Shown here one piece after another: positions 1 through 7,237 of a stretch of 64,000 bases of DNA; within the stretch, counting starts at the first letter, position 1, and each line of letters begins with the position of its first letter. Position numbers and translations under genes: made by a program. The notes below the pieces were generated by a model, which made no database searches, was not told where the DNA came from, and saw only the letters and a program-made list of their open reading frames with translations. This DNA comes from Rhodoplanes elegans (GTDB lineage Bacteria > Pseudomonadota > Alphaproteobacteria > Rhizobiales > Xanthobacteraceae), in the NCBI RefSeq assembly GCF_016653355.1, contig NZ_NHSK01000051.1, positions 1-64,000 on the forward strand. The letters run 5' to 3'.

Positions 1-433
1 TCTGGGGCGCCTTGATCGTGATGGTCTTGTCGTCGAGCACGATGCGGGTGTCGCCGCGCTCGATGATCAGATCCTCGCTGCCCTTCGGGGCCGGGTGATC
101 CTCGTCGAACGGGCCGCGGATCGCCCACGAGCCGGTGCCGAGCACGCCGGAGGGCGACAGCACCATCATGCGCTCGCCGACCACCGGCTTCGCCTTGATC
201 TTCAGATCGCCCGAGGCGACCGGCTGCACCGGCACCCACGGGCTCTTCACCACCTCGCCGGTCGCCGGATCCTTGCCCAGCTCGGTGCGAACCTGCCAAT
301 CGTCGTTCTGCTCCCGAACTTCCGTCACCTTGCCGGACAGCACGATGCGGGCGACGCGCTGGTCGATCTCGACCAGGCGCGCTTCGAGGGTCCGAAGATA
401 CTTCTCCAGCCGGCGGACATAGGGGTCGCTCAC
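1..433 (-). CDS. Phage baseplate assembly protein V (gp45/gpV-like), C-terminus outside window
   Basis: About 144 codons of the N-terminus are visible. GTG at 433 is the likely start because it overlaps the stop of the upstream gene in the GTGA arrangement used throughout this prophage. The start of the protein is a short predicted coiled coil. It continues into an OB-fold-like stretch (VGERMMVLSPSG) and a beta-rich region (LIIERGDTRIVLDD), as in gpV spike proteins that tip the contractile tail. This marks a myovirus-type tail. In phage Mu the sheath, tube and tape-measure genes stand between gp37 and this gene. Here gpV follows the gp37-like gene directly, so the tail module is arranged differently. 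Confidence 0.72.
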   Translation of the reverse strand, partial: MSDPYVRRLEKYLRTLEARLVEIDQRVARIVLSGKVTEVREQNDDWQVRTELGKDPATGEVVKSPWVPVQPVASGDLKIKAKPVVGERMMVLSPSGVLGTGSWAIRGPFDEDHPAPKGSEDLIIERGDTRIVLDDKTITIKAPQ

Positions 434-1011
434 ACCGGACCTCCCTCGTCGACCGGCTCCGCGGCACCGTCGAGCACCGCCTCGACGTCGCTCACCAGCA
501 CGCGGGCGAGCGGGTCAGGCCCGAGCCCGATCAGCGACTGCTTCCAGGTGACGGCGTAGAAGGCCGAGCCCTTGGCGAAGGTCTCGGCCGTGAACAGCGG
601 CCGCGCCTCGGCGTCCTCGGGCGACGTGATGTTCTGCAGGCCCCAGCGCGACGTCGTGAAGTCGGCCAGCACGTCGAGGATCCCGTGCGACAGCGCGAAG
701 GCGACCTCCTGCCGTGGCGTGGAACGCTCGCCGAGCGCCATGTCCTCGGTCACCACATAGGCGGCGCATTCGAGCCCGATGCGCCAGTCGCCGCCGACGC
801 CGACCGGGCCGCGCCAGCGCGTCAGCGCCACGGCGATCATGGGGGCCAGGAAGATGTCCTTCTCGATCAGGTCGGACACGTCGATCCGGCCCGGATGCGA
901 CCGCACCGTGACGCCGGGAAACAGCGGCTTCAAAGCGGCTTCGACGGCTGGCAGGAAGCCGACCAGGCGCGACGCCGCGAGCCGCTCCGCGATGGTGGCG
1001 GGACCGATCAT
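430..1011 (-). CDS. Mu gp37-like protein (DUF1834)
   Basis: 193 aa. Residues 1-60 contain MIGPATIAERLA and the stretch FLPAVEAALKPLFPG, and the middle has the DUF1834-type run DIFLAPMIAVALTRWRG. This family sits between gp36 and the tail genes in Mu-like phages and is thought to act at the head-tail junction or tail completion, with no known enzymatic activity. Its start overlaps the gpG-like gene by ATGA, and its own stop overlaps the gpV start. The family assignment rests on sequence resemblance and position together. The exact structural role is unproven. Confidence 0.7.
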   Translation of the reverse strand: MIGPATIAERLAASRLVGFLPAVEAALKPLFPGVTVRSHPGRIDVSDLIEKDIFLAPMIAVALTRWRGPVGVGGDWRIGLECAAYVVTEDMALGERSTPRQEVAFALSHGILDVLADFTTSRWGLQNITSPEDAEARPLFTAETFAKGSAFYAVTWKQSLIGLGPDPLARVLVSDVEAVLDGAAEPVDEGGPV

Positions 1012-1502
1012 GCGCCGCCTCCCACGCCGGCGAGGCGGCCGAGCCAGTCGGTCGCGAGGCGCTCGACCTTCTCGCGGTCCTCGGCCGAGAAGCCGACGAA
1101 GGGCCGCGCCGGGATCGTCACGCTCCTGGCGAACACGGTCTTGCCGCCGACCTTGAAGACCAGGCGCTGCGCCGTCTTCGGCGTGATGGTCGCGCCGTCC
1201 TGGTGGACGTGGGCGTACTCCCAGGACGAGCCGACCTCGACCTGGTCGGCGCCGGCGATGAAGGCGATCGAGTCGAGCAGGTGCCGGCCGCTCTCCAGCA
1301 GGATCGAGGTGCCGGCCCGGTTGGGCGCCCAGGCCGCGCCGTCCGGCGACGTCTTGGTCTCGCTGATCCGCTCGCGCGTCGAGGCTTCGAGGATGCCGCC
1401 GATCTCGGTCATCAGCTCCTCGGTCTCGGCGCCGGAGAGGCGCGAGGTCAGCGCATTCAGCTGATCGAGACCGGACGTGTCGACGATGATCGCGACCGAC
1501 AT
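1008..1502 (-). CDS. Phage virion morphogenesis protein (Mu gpG / P2 gpS-like)
   Basis: 164 aa from ATG at 1502. The pattern LTSRLSGAETEELMTEIGGILEASTRERI, then SPDGAAWAPN and GRHLLDSIAF, and the C-terminal IPARPFVGFSAEDREKVE are typical of the virion morphogenesis family (Phage_tail_S), which functions in tail completion and head-tail joining. In Mu the G gene lies between F and I; here it is between gp36- and gp37-like genes, as in P2-type tail modules. The start overlaps the preceding stop by one base (TGATG). Confidence 0.8.
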   Translation of the reverse strand: MSVAIIVDTSGLDQLNALTSRLSGAETEELMTEIGGILEASTRERISETKTSPDGAAWAPNRAGTSILLESGRHLLDSIAFIAGADQVEVGSSWEYAHVHQDGATITPKTAQRLVFKVGGKTVFARSVTIPARPFVGFSAEDREKVERLATDWLGRLAGVGGGA

Positions 1503-1969
1503 CACCAGCCTCGCAAGCGGTCGCGTGTGAACAGGCGCTCGTTGGCGACGACGATCGCCTCGTTGGGCGACACGCTCCCTTCCGGCTCGCCCGTGCCGCC
1601 GGTGCCGCCGCCGCCCGGGCCGTCGAAGGTGAGCGCCGCCTTGCCGGCCGCGATCGCGGCGAGGCGCTGGATGGCGACGTCGTAACGCTCCTTGATCCGC
1701 TCGTTCGAGCGCCCGAACGACAGCGCCACGCGATAGAGCGCGATGTCGATCGTGTAGAGCCGCAGCGTGGCGCGGCTGTCGTCGTCGATGCGGGCGAGCT
1801 CGTCGCGGGTGTAGCGCGCCGCCAGGATCGCCCGCACCTCGGCCGTCGCGTCGTCGAGCCCCGCGTTGATGCGCCCGTCGTCGCGCTGCCGTGTCGTCTC
1901 GTCGGCGGCCAGGATGGTCGCCTCGGACGGATAGCGGGCCAGCACGTCGGCAAGGGTGGCGAAGCTCAT
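1502..1969 (-). CDS. Mu gp36-like head-tail connector (DUF1320)
   Basis: 155 aa from ATG at 1969. The N-terminal MSFATLADVLARYP and the helical core AEVRAILAARYT...LRLYTIDIALYRVAL, followed by ERYDVAIQRLAAIA, match the DUF1320 family, which adopts an adaptor-like helical fold at the portal-tail junction. A Gly-rich linker (residues about 115-130) separates a short C-terminal extension. It is co-transcribed with the gpG-like gene, whose ATG overlaps this stop. Confidence 0.78.
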   Translation of the reverse strand: MSFATLADVLARYPSEATILAADETTRQRDDGRINAGLDDATAEVRAILAARYTRDELARIDDDSRATLRLYTIDIALYRVALSFGRSNERIKERYDVAIQRLAAIAAGKAALTFDGPGGGGTGGTGEPEGSVSPNEAIVVANERLFTRDRLRGW

Positions 1970-2232
1970 GACCGGCCATCCTCCGCGCCGCGCAGCGCCG
2001 CCTGCGCCTCGGCGAGCTTCTCCCCCGTCATGCACGGCCTCGGGTCAGCCATGAAGTAAAGGCTCGCTTGCGCCTCGGCGAGCCGGACCTTCAGCCCGGC
2101 CACCTCGGCCTCCAGCACCGCGATCCGCGCGTCGCGGGCGGCGATGATGCCCTGGGCCACGCGGTGCAGCTCGCCCGGGATGCCGATCGGCTCCTCGGCC
2201 AAGGGAGTGTCTCCGGGGGTGCCGTCGGTCAT
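1966..2232 (-). CDS. Small phage protein with coiled coil, unknown function
   Basis: 88 aa from ATG at 2232. The central stretch AARDARIAVLEAEVAGLKVRL is a clear heptad coiled coil. The C-terminal part contains PRPCMTGEKLAEAQAAL. The stop overlaps the start of the gp36-like gene (ATGA), so it belongs to the head-gene transcript. I recognise no family. Its position between capsid and connector genes suggests an accessory structural or chaperone role, which is inference only. Confidence 0.55.
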   Translation of the reverse strand: MTDGTPGDTPLAEEPIGIPGELHRVAQGIIAARDARIAVLEAEVAGLKVRLAEAQASLYFMADPRPCMTGEKLAEAQAALRGAEDGRS

Positions 2233-2234
2233 GA

Positions 2235-2450
2235 TCAGCTGCCGGACAGGTTGGTCGCGACGCCCGACGCGCGGCGCAGGCAGTCGAGCGCGGCGTCGGC
2301 GTAGCCGAGCGCGTGGCTCATCGCTTTCGCCTCGGCCTCGGCGCCGTCGACGCCGGCCATGCGCTCGGCGAGATCGCGGAGCGACACGCCGTCGTGGAAC
2401 GCCCTGCGGCCGGCCTGATACTCGGTCTCGTCGAAACTGGGATGGGGCAT
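2235..2450 (-). CDS. Small phage protein, unknown function
   Basis: 71 aa from ATG at 2450, chosen because AGGAG lies at a good distance upstream. The product begins MPHPSFDETEYQAGRRAFHDG and is predicted helical (LRDLAERM, KAMSHALGYADAALDCL). It is separated from the next gene by two bases. No recognisable family. Confidence 0.5.
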   Translation of the reverse strand: MPHPSFDETEYQAGRRAFHDGVSLRDLAERMAGVDGAEAEAKAMSHALGYADAALDCLRRASGVATNLSGS

Positions 2451-2479
2451 GGGGGCTCCTGCTCGGTTCCGGGGGAGAT

Positions 2480-2505
2480 GGCCGGAGCGGCGAGCCGCTC
2501 CGGCC
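2480..2505 (-). terminator. Perfect 12-bp hairpin between capsid and connector genes
   Basis: GGCCGGAGCGGC (2480-2491) and GCCGCTCCGGCC (2494-2505) are perfect inverted arms with a 2-base loop. They lie in the 140-base gap between the two small head genes. There is no T-run on the minus strand, so it may attenuate or stabilise the transcript rather than terminate it. Confidence 0.4.
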
Positions 2506-2590
2506 GAGGCCCTTGCGGGCCGCACGTCCGGCACCCCCGTGACCGGACGTGATCGGGTGCCGCCGGCTGGCGGCGGTCGGGCACACGTCG

Positions 2591-3091
2591 TCAGGCGTTC
2601 CAGGGCTCGGCGACCGCGCCGACCGTGAACAGCGGCTTGTGCTCGGCTCTCGTGAGCACGATCACATCGCCGGGCAGGAAGAGATCGCCGTCGTGCAGAA
2701 CGGTCCGCTCCGGCGCGATGGAGAACACACGCGCCTCGGCCGAGGCGACCGGAGGGTCGCCGCCGGCAGCGGGTGTGGACCCCGCCGCCGGCGCCGCCGT
2801 CTCGTCGTCGCTCGCTTGGATATCGGTGGCGGCCGGCGGGGACACGGGACCGGGATCGCCGGCCGCCTGATCCGATGCCGGCCCAACAACCGCGTCCGCG
2901 GAGACATCCGGCCTCGGAAACTCGGAGGGCGCGCCGCCCTCGTCGGCGATCGACGGCTCGTCGACCGCGGGGGCCGCTACGGCCTCGGTCGCGGGGACCG
3001 GGGTTTTGAGCGGCGGCATCGTGGGAGTGGCGGCCGGCGCGGCCGGCGCTTCGGTCGCGGCGCCCGCGGGCGCCTTCGGCTTCTTGGCCAT
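2591..3091 (-). CDS. Phage head-region protein with Ala/Pro-rich linker
   Basis: 166 aa, ATG at 3091 with AGGAG upstream. Residues 1-115 are low-complexity Ala/Pro/Thr with a Lys-rich N-terminus (MAKKPKAPAG). The last 50 residues form a small folded domain (RTVLHDGDLFLPGDVIVLTR). Proteins of this layout follow the major capsid gene in many Mu-like phages, at the position of Mu gp35. The folded tail resembles the small beta domain of those proteins. Function unknown; a capsid-associated or assembly role is inferred from position. Confidence 0.5.
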   Translation of the reverse strand: MAKKPKAPAGAATEAPAAPAATPTMPPLKTPVPATEAVAAPAVDEPSIADEGGAPSEFPRPDVSADAVVGPASDQAAGDPGPVSPPAATDIQASDDETAAPAAGSTPAAGGDPPVASAEARVFSIAPERTVLHDGDLFLPGDVIVLTRAEHKPLFTVGAVAEPWNA

Positions 3092-3125
3092 GGGTGGGGG
3101 CTCCTGATCAGATGATGGCCGCCGA

Positions 3126-4088
3126 TCAGGCGACGGCGTTCTCGATGAAGTAGCCGACGTCCTGCGCGACGATCAGCTCACGCACCTTCTCGCCGACCCG
3201 CACGCGCTCGCCGCCTTCGAGGCCGATGTTCGGGTCCTGGACCGAGCCGGCGATCCGGGTGCCGACCTGCGCCGTGAAGCCGAACGTGATGCCGCGCTGC
3301 GTGGTGGCGGCCGGGTCGATGTAGAGGCAGGCGATGTGCTTGCCCCACACCCGGGCGAGGCTCGCGGCCTGCCCCTTCTTGGCCGTGTTGACGTAGCTCT
3401 CGCCGACCAGCACCCGCCGGACCTCGAACAGCGCGGCGAACTCCTCCCGCGTGATGACGCCCTTGTTGGTCAGGTTGCCGCGCACGGCGTTGACCAGGTG
3501 CGGATGCGAGGAGAGCTTCGACCAGACGGCGTGACCGAGCACCAGCGTGTTCGGGCGGTAGACCAGCGTGCCTTCGAGGGCCGCCTTGATGACGCCGATC
3601 GGGTCCGAGTTGGTGTAGTCGGAGAACTGCGAGGTGCCCGACAGCGTGACCTTGCGGCCGGCCGCATAGGTGGCCGCGGCGTGGACGATCCCGGCGACGC
3701 GGATCTCGCGGGCGAGCTGCAGGAGGTCGGTCAGGCCCTCGGTCGCGCGGGCCCGCGGATCGTAGTTGCCGAGCCCGGCCGCCCGCTGCCGCGCCGCCTC
3801 GTTGATGTCCGAGATCGGGATCAGATCGTCGAGGCCGTGATCTTCGGTCGACCCGTCCTTCTCGGTGCCGGTGAACTCGACCCGGTTCGGCTGGCCCATC
3901 CGGCCGACCTTCGTCTCCGGCACCGTGAAGCCCTCGGCGAGCGGATACTCGGTCCACTTGAAGCTCTCGGACCCGACCGGCACACGCGGCAGCACGTCGT
4001 CGGCGATCAGCGTCTGGGCCGGGTTGCGGTAGCCGACCGCGATCGCGGTCAGGGCCGGGTTGACGGGAAACGGGCGGTTCGGAGCCAT
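3126..4088 (-). CDS. Major capsid protein
   Basis: 320 aa. The sequence has the features of the major capsid protein of B3-type Mu-like phages: an N-terminal segment with YRNPAQTLIADDVLPRVPV, a central region rich in ATEGLTDLLQLAREIRVAG, and the C-terminal KVRELIVAQDVGYFIENAVA. No long propeptide is visible. It follows the decoration-protein and protease/scaffold genes, the expected head-module order. It should form the icosahedral shell after proteolytic maturation by the upstream protease. Confidence 0.85.
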   Translation of the reverse strand: MAPNRPFPVNPALTAIAVGYRNPAQTLIADDVLPRVPVGSESFKWTEYPLAEGFTVPETKVGRMGQPNRVEFTGTEKDGSTEDHGLDDLIPISDINEAARQRAAGLGNYDPRARATEGLTDLLQLAREIRVAGIVHAAATYAAGRKVTLSGTSQFSDYTNSDPIGVIKAALEGTLVYRPNTLVLGHAVWSKLSSHPHLVNAVRGNLTNKGVITREEFAALFEVRRVLVGESYVNTAKKGQAASLARVWGKHIACLYIDPAATTQRGITFGFTAQVGTRIAGSVQDPNIGLEGGERVRVGEKVRELIVAQDVGYFIENAVA

Positions 4089-4117
4089 CGGGCGATCCTT
4101 CGGGGCGGGTGAACGGT

Positions 4118-4507
4118 TTAGGCGGAGGCCGGCACGTAGACGGCCGAAGGCGCGACCAGGATCGGGACGATGTCGCCCTCGACCGCGGCGGCCTGGACGA
4201 TGCCGAACACCGTCACGGTCGCGGCGGCGACGGCGGGCGCCGGCACGACGACGGCGCGCCCCTGATCGTCCGAGGTGACGCGGGCGCCGCGCGTGAGATT
4301 GCCGCCGGCGACCACCTCGGCGAGGCCGAGCTGGATCACGTCGACCTGACCGGCCGCCTTGGCCCCCGTCGAGGTCGAGACGCCGAGCCCCACGGCCGTG
4401 TTGCTCGCCGCCTCGATCGCGGCGTGCTTCGAGGCGTGGAAGGCGACGAGCCGGTTGCCGCGGATCGCGGCATCGGCCGTGAAGCTCTTGATCAGCGGCT
4501 CGGTCAT
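4118..4507 (-). CDS. Capsid decoration (cement) protein, DUF2190-like
   Basis: 129 aa from ATG at 4507, overlapping the upstream stop. The signature LAEVVAGGNLTRGARVTSD followed by QGRAVVVP, the Ala/Val-rich beta repeats and the ending VPILVAPSAVYVP match the small beta-rich decoration proteins encoded next to capsid genes. Such proteins bind the outer capsid surface and stabilise it. Confidence 0.7.
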   Translation of the reverse strand: MTEPLIKSFTADAAIRGNRLVAFHASKHAAIEAASNTAVGLGVSTSTGAKAAGQVDVIQLGLAEVVAGGNLTRGARVTSDDQGRAVVVPAPAVAAATVTVFGIVQAAAVEGDIVPILVAPSAVYVPASA

Positions 4508-5019
4508 CAGATCTGGCCTCCGTTGGCCTGCACGACCGCGTCGGCGAGGCTGAGATGGCGGCCGGCCTCGGCCGCGGTCTTGATCAGGGCGTTGGCGCTC
4601 GCGAGCAGCGCATCGCTCGGAGCCGCACCGGCGGCCGGCACCCGCTGCTGATCGAGCGTCGAGGGCTGCAGCCCGGCCGGCGTCGCGGCGAGCAACGCCG
4701 TCACCTGGGCGAGACCGTCGGCGGTCGCGCACAGCGCCGCGTACTGGTCGCGCTGCGCCGGAACGATCTTCTTGTCCTTGAGGGCGCCGTCGAGCAGCGT
4801 CCCGACCTTGGCCTCGTGATCGGCCTTGTCGCGCGCCGCGAGCTGCGCCTGCGCGGTGGCGAGCTGCTCGTTGGCGGCTGCGAGCGTCACCAGCGCCTGG
4901 TCGTGAACGGCCTTGTCGACCTTGGCCGCCCCGGCCGTCTGGAGCGTGGTGAGAGCCGCGAGGCAGGCCGCCTCGTCGGCCGTCTCGGCCAAGCCGAGCG
5001 CCGTCGCAATCGTCTTCAT
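4507..5019 (-). CDS. Predicted internally initiated scaffold protein (Mu gpZ-like)
   Basis: ATG at 5019 lies in frame inside the protease gene and is preceded by GGAG six bases upstream, a better ribosome site than most starts in this element. The product would be 170 aa, starting MKTIATALGLAETADEAAC, with only the coiled-coil scaffold half. Mu makes its scaffold Z this way from gene I. Use of the internal start is inferred from the ribosome site and the Mu precedent. Confidence 0.5.
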   Translation of the reverse strand: MKTIATALGLAETADEAACLAALTTLQTAGAAKVDKAVHDQALVTLAAANEQLATAQAQLAARDKADHEAKVGTLLDGALKDKKIVPAQRDQYAALCATADGLAQVTALLAATPAGLQPSTLDQQRVPAAGAAPSDALLASANALIKTAAEAGRHLSLADAVVQANGGQI

Positions 5020-5574
5020 GTTGGCTCCGTGCGAGGTTGGTTCCGCGGCGGCGAGCGCCGGCATGCTGAGGGCGGGCGCCGTCACGAGCGCCGCGGAGTG
5101 GATGTAGGTCGCGGCGCCGTCCGGGCTGTGCTTGAAGGTCGGGGACACGTAGCGGTGCGTGCGGGCGGCGAGCGCTGCGATACCCGCCGCGAGCCAGCTC
5201 ACCTTCGCGAACAGGCCCTCGGGCCGCGCCTGCAGGGCCGTGATCCAGCCGACCGCGTCGACGCGCTCACCCTGCACGGCCTTTTTGGAGATGCCGTGAT
5301 CGAAGTCGAGCGGCAGTTCGACCCGGTCCTGATCGAAACGCGCCGCCAGCACCTCGGGATCGAAGCTGAAGGTGCGTCCGTCGCGGGCCGTTACCTTGCC
5401 GCGCGGCGCGATCTGCACCCACTCGGGCGGATCGAAAGCGCCCGCAGCGGCATTGGCGTCCACCACGGCGAGAGTCACGACGCCGAGCGCGACGCCGGTC
5501 GCGTCGCAGGTCGCCAGCGGCGACGCGGCGAGGCGCGAAAGATCATCAAGGGGGGTTGCGGTCCGAGGGCTCAT
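4507..5574 (-). CDS. Head maturation protease / scaffold (Mu gpI-like)
   Basis: 355 aa. The N-terminal half (about 1-185) is a Mu I-like protease domain with WVQIAPRGKVTARDGRTF, ELPLDFDHG and DAVGWITALQARPEGLFAKVSW. The C-terminal half is a Gln/Ala-rich coiled-coil scaffold. In Mu the same frame encodes protease (I) and, from an internal start, scaffold (Z). This gene has a matching internal start. The 361-base non-coding gap upstream suggests a separate promoter. Confidence 0.82.
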   Translation of the reverse strand: MSPRTATPLDDLSRLAASPLATCDATGVALGVVTLAVVDANAAAGAFDPPEWVQIAPRGKVTARDGRTFSFDPEVLAARFDQDRVELPLDFDHGISKKAVQGERVDAVGWITALQARPEGLFAKVSWLAAGIAALAARTHRYVSPTFKHSPDGAATYIHSAALVTAPALSMPALAAAEPTSHGANMKTIATALGLAETADEAACLAALTTLQTAGAAKVDKAVHDQALVTLAAANEQLATAQAQLAARDKADHEAKVGTLLDGALKDKKIVPAQRDQYAALCATADGLAQVTALLAATPAGLQPSTLDQQRVPAAGAAPSDALLASANALIKTAAEAGRHLSLADAVVQANGGQI

Positions 5575-5935
5575 GGGTGCACGCTACCGGTGCCCCGAAC
5601 GCGCCGGGCCGCTGACAGGTGTCAGCCCTCCCGATCGCCCGTGTCGCCGTCCCGATCCCCCTGCAGAGCCTCCTGATCACGTCACGGCGCCGGCGACCGA
5701 GCCCCGGCCGTCAGACCGCCCCGTGGCGCCCCGTTGAAGGGGGTATTGAAAGCGTTTCGAGGGAGGGTGGCCGCAGGTGCCCCGGGACGTGAACGCGCAT
5801 CAGCGGGCTTCCTGACGGCTCGCGCCGACCCGGCTTCCGTTCCGGCCCGGAAGCGCCTATATTCTGCGTCGGTGGCCGAGCCATGTGGACCCGTCCAAAT
5901 GCGGGCGCGGGGACGTCACGCCCCCCCGGCCACCG
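5575..5935. other. Non-coding gap in the head operon
   Basis: No supported gene in 361 bases, unusual in an element where genes otherwise overlap. It holds the palindrome at 5611-5626 and a minus-strand leader for the protease/scaffold gene. A 57-codon frame reading minus from near 5893 was considered too weak to call. The stretch is a candidate late promoter region. Confidence 0.5.
5611..5626. promoter_or_regulatory. Palindromic site GCTGAC-N4-GTCAGC
   Basis: Perfect inverted repeat, 37 bases upstream of the protease/scaffold start on the minus strand. The same 6-base arms with 4-base spacing recur at 13308-13323 and, imperfectly, at 13245-13260, next to the mor gene. I infer a binding site for a dimeric phage regulator, most simply Mor. 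Confidence 0.45.
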
Positions 5936-7228
5936 TCACTCCTCCTCCCGCGATGCTGCCCGTTCCGCCGCCCGCCGGCGCAATCGCTCCTGCCGGTCGC
6001 GATCGGCCCGATAGAGCGTCTGCACGCGCAGATACCTCGCGACCGAGCGGCGCAGCACCACCACGTAGGACAGCCCGTCGATCTCGGCCAGCACGACGCG
6101 GGTGCCCGTGTCGCCTTCGGCGAGCCACTCGCCGGCGTCCAGCATCTCTTGGATCCGGCCGAAGGTCGCGACGTCGACCTGGGTGTGCTTCTCGACCTTC
6201 CGGGCCAGCGTGTCGGAGGACACCACGACGATCGGGCTCTGCGCCTCCATCTCGACAGCCGCTCGCTCCGATGCCGCGACCGGGACATGGACGCGCTCGT
6301 CCATCTTGGCGATCGCCTTCGGCCAAATCGCGCGCCCGTCCGCGCCGTCGTCCCACAGCTTGGCGATGGTCCGCGACGCGCGCTCCGGCCCCGCCGTGTC
6401 GAGCTGATCGGTGAGCTGGCGCACCAGCGTGCGGGCGCGCGACAGGCCCGGATTGGTGTCCCAGCCCGGATCGATGCCGACCGGCACCTCGGTCACCTCG
6501 CCGGTACGGCGGTTGGTGAAGGTGCGGGTGCCGAGATCGGGCGCCTCGTCCGAGTAGCTGATCGCATCCTCGGCGTCGCTCTTCGGACGCGAGAGGTAGT
6601 CGTCGCGGTCGGCCTGGTCGAGCTGGCGGACCGAGCATTTGCAGCTCCAGCCGTTGGGCGGGAAATGTGTCGACCAGAACGGATGGTCGACCAGCAGGAT
6701 GGTGCCGACCAATCGCAGATGCTCGGGCCGCTTCCGCTCGCTCGCGGAGCGCACATAGAGCAGATAAGGCAGCGCCCGCTTGGTGCGCTGGATGCGGTTC
6801 CACTGGCCGGCGGCGCGGGCCGCCCGCATGTTGCTCCAGAACGTGATCTGCAGCCGCGCCGGCGCGGCGAAGTTCACGACCTTGGGCTTCCAGCGACCCT
6901 CGGGATCGACGAGCTCGCGCGGCCCCCACCAGCCGAGCGGCGTGAGCCTGGTCTGCATGTCGGCGCGGAACTTCTCGAAGCCTGTGCCCTTGGCGATCGC
7001 GGTGTCGATCGCCGCCTGGAACTCGGACAGCACCCGCGTCTCGGTGACGCCGGCGACCGTCATCGCGTGGGCGTGCTCCTGGCCCCAGACGTCCTGGTAC
7101 GAGAAGCCTGGTCGCAGATCCTTGGCTCGGAAGTACTGCAGGACTTCGGGCGGCGCATCCATGCCGCGCTTCACGGTCGCCGCGAGCGCGGCGACCAGGT
7201 GGAGAAGCTGCCGCCGGGTGGGCCGCAT
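5936..7228 (-). CDS. Phage head morphogenesis protein, SPP1 gp7 / Mu gpF family
   Basis: 430 aa. The N-terminal half carries the minor-head pattern QAAIDTAIAKGTGFEKFRAD and RLQITFWSNMRAARAAGQWNR. The hallmark Cys motif GWSCKCSVRQL is at about 195-205. A C-terminal extension of about 150 residues (QSPIVVVSSDTLARKVEKH, VVLAEIDGLSYVVVLRRS) resembles the barnase-EndoU-ColicinE5/RelE-like module often fused to these proteins. It is injected or retained at the portal. Nine bases separate it from the portal gene. Confidence 0.82.
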   Translation of the reverse strand: MRPTRRQLLHLVAALAATVKRGMDAPPEVLQYFRAKDLRPGFSYQDVWGQEHAHAMTVAGVTETRVLSEFQAAIDTAIAKGTGFEKFRADMQTRLTPLGWWGPRELVDPEGRWKPKVVNFAAPARLQITFWSNMRAARAAGQWNRIQRTKRALPYLLYVRSASERKRPEHLRLVGTILLVDHPFWSTHFPPNGWSCKCSVRQLDQADRDDYLSRPKSDAEDAISYSDEAPDLGTRTFTNRRTGEVTEVPVGIDPGWDTNPGLSRARTLVRQLTDQLDTAGPERASRTIAKLWDDGADGRAIWPKAIAKMDERVHVPVAASERAAVEMEAQSPIVVVSSDTLARKVEKHTQVDVATFGRIQEMLDAGEWLAEGDTGTRVVLAEIDGLSYVVVLRRSVARYLRVQTLYRADRDRQERLRRRAAERAASREEE

Positions 7229-7237
7229 GGCGCTGTC

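Noticed and set aside
5836-5893. Possible 57-codon minus-strand gene in the protease upstream gap
   Set aside because: Composition like antisense DNA and no ribosome site; the gap is better explained as regulatory.
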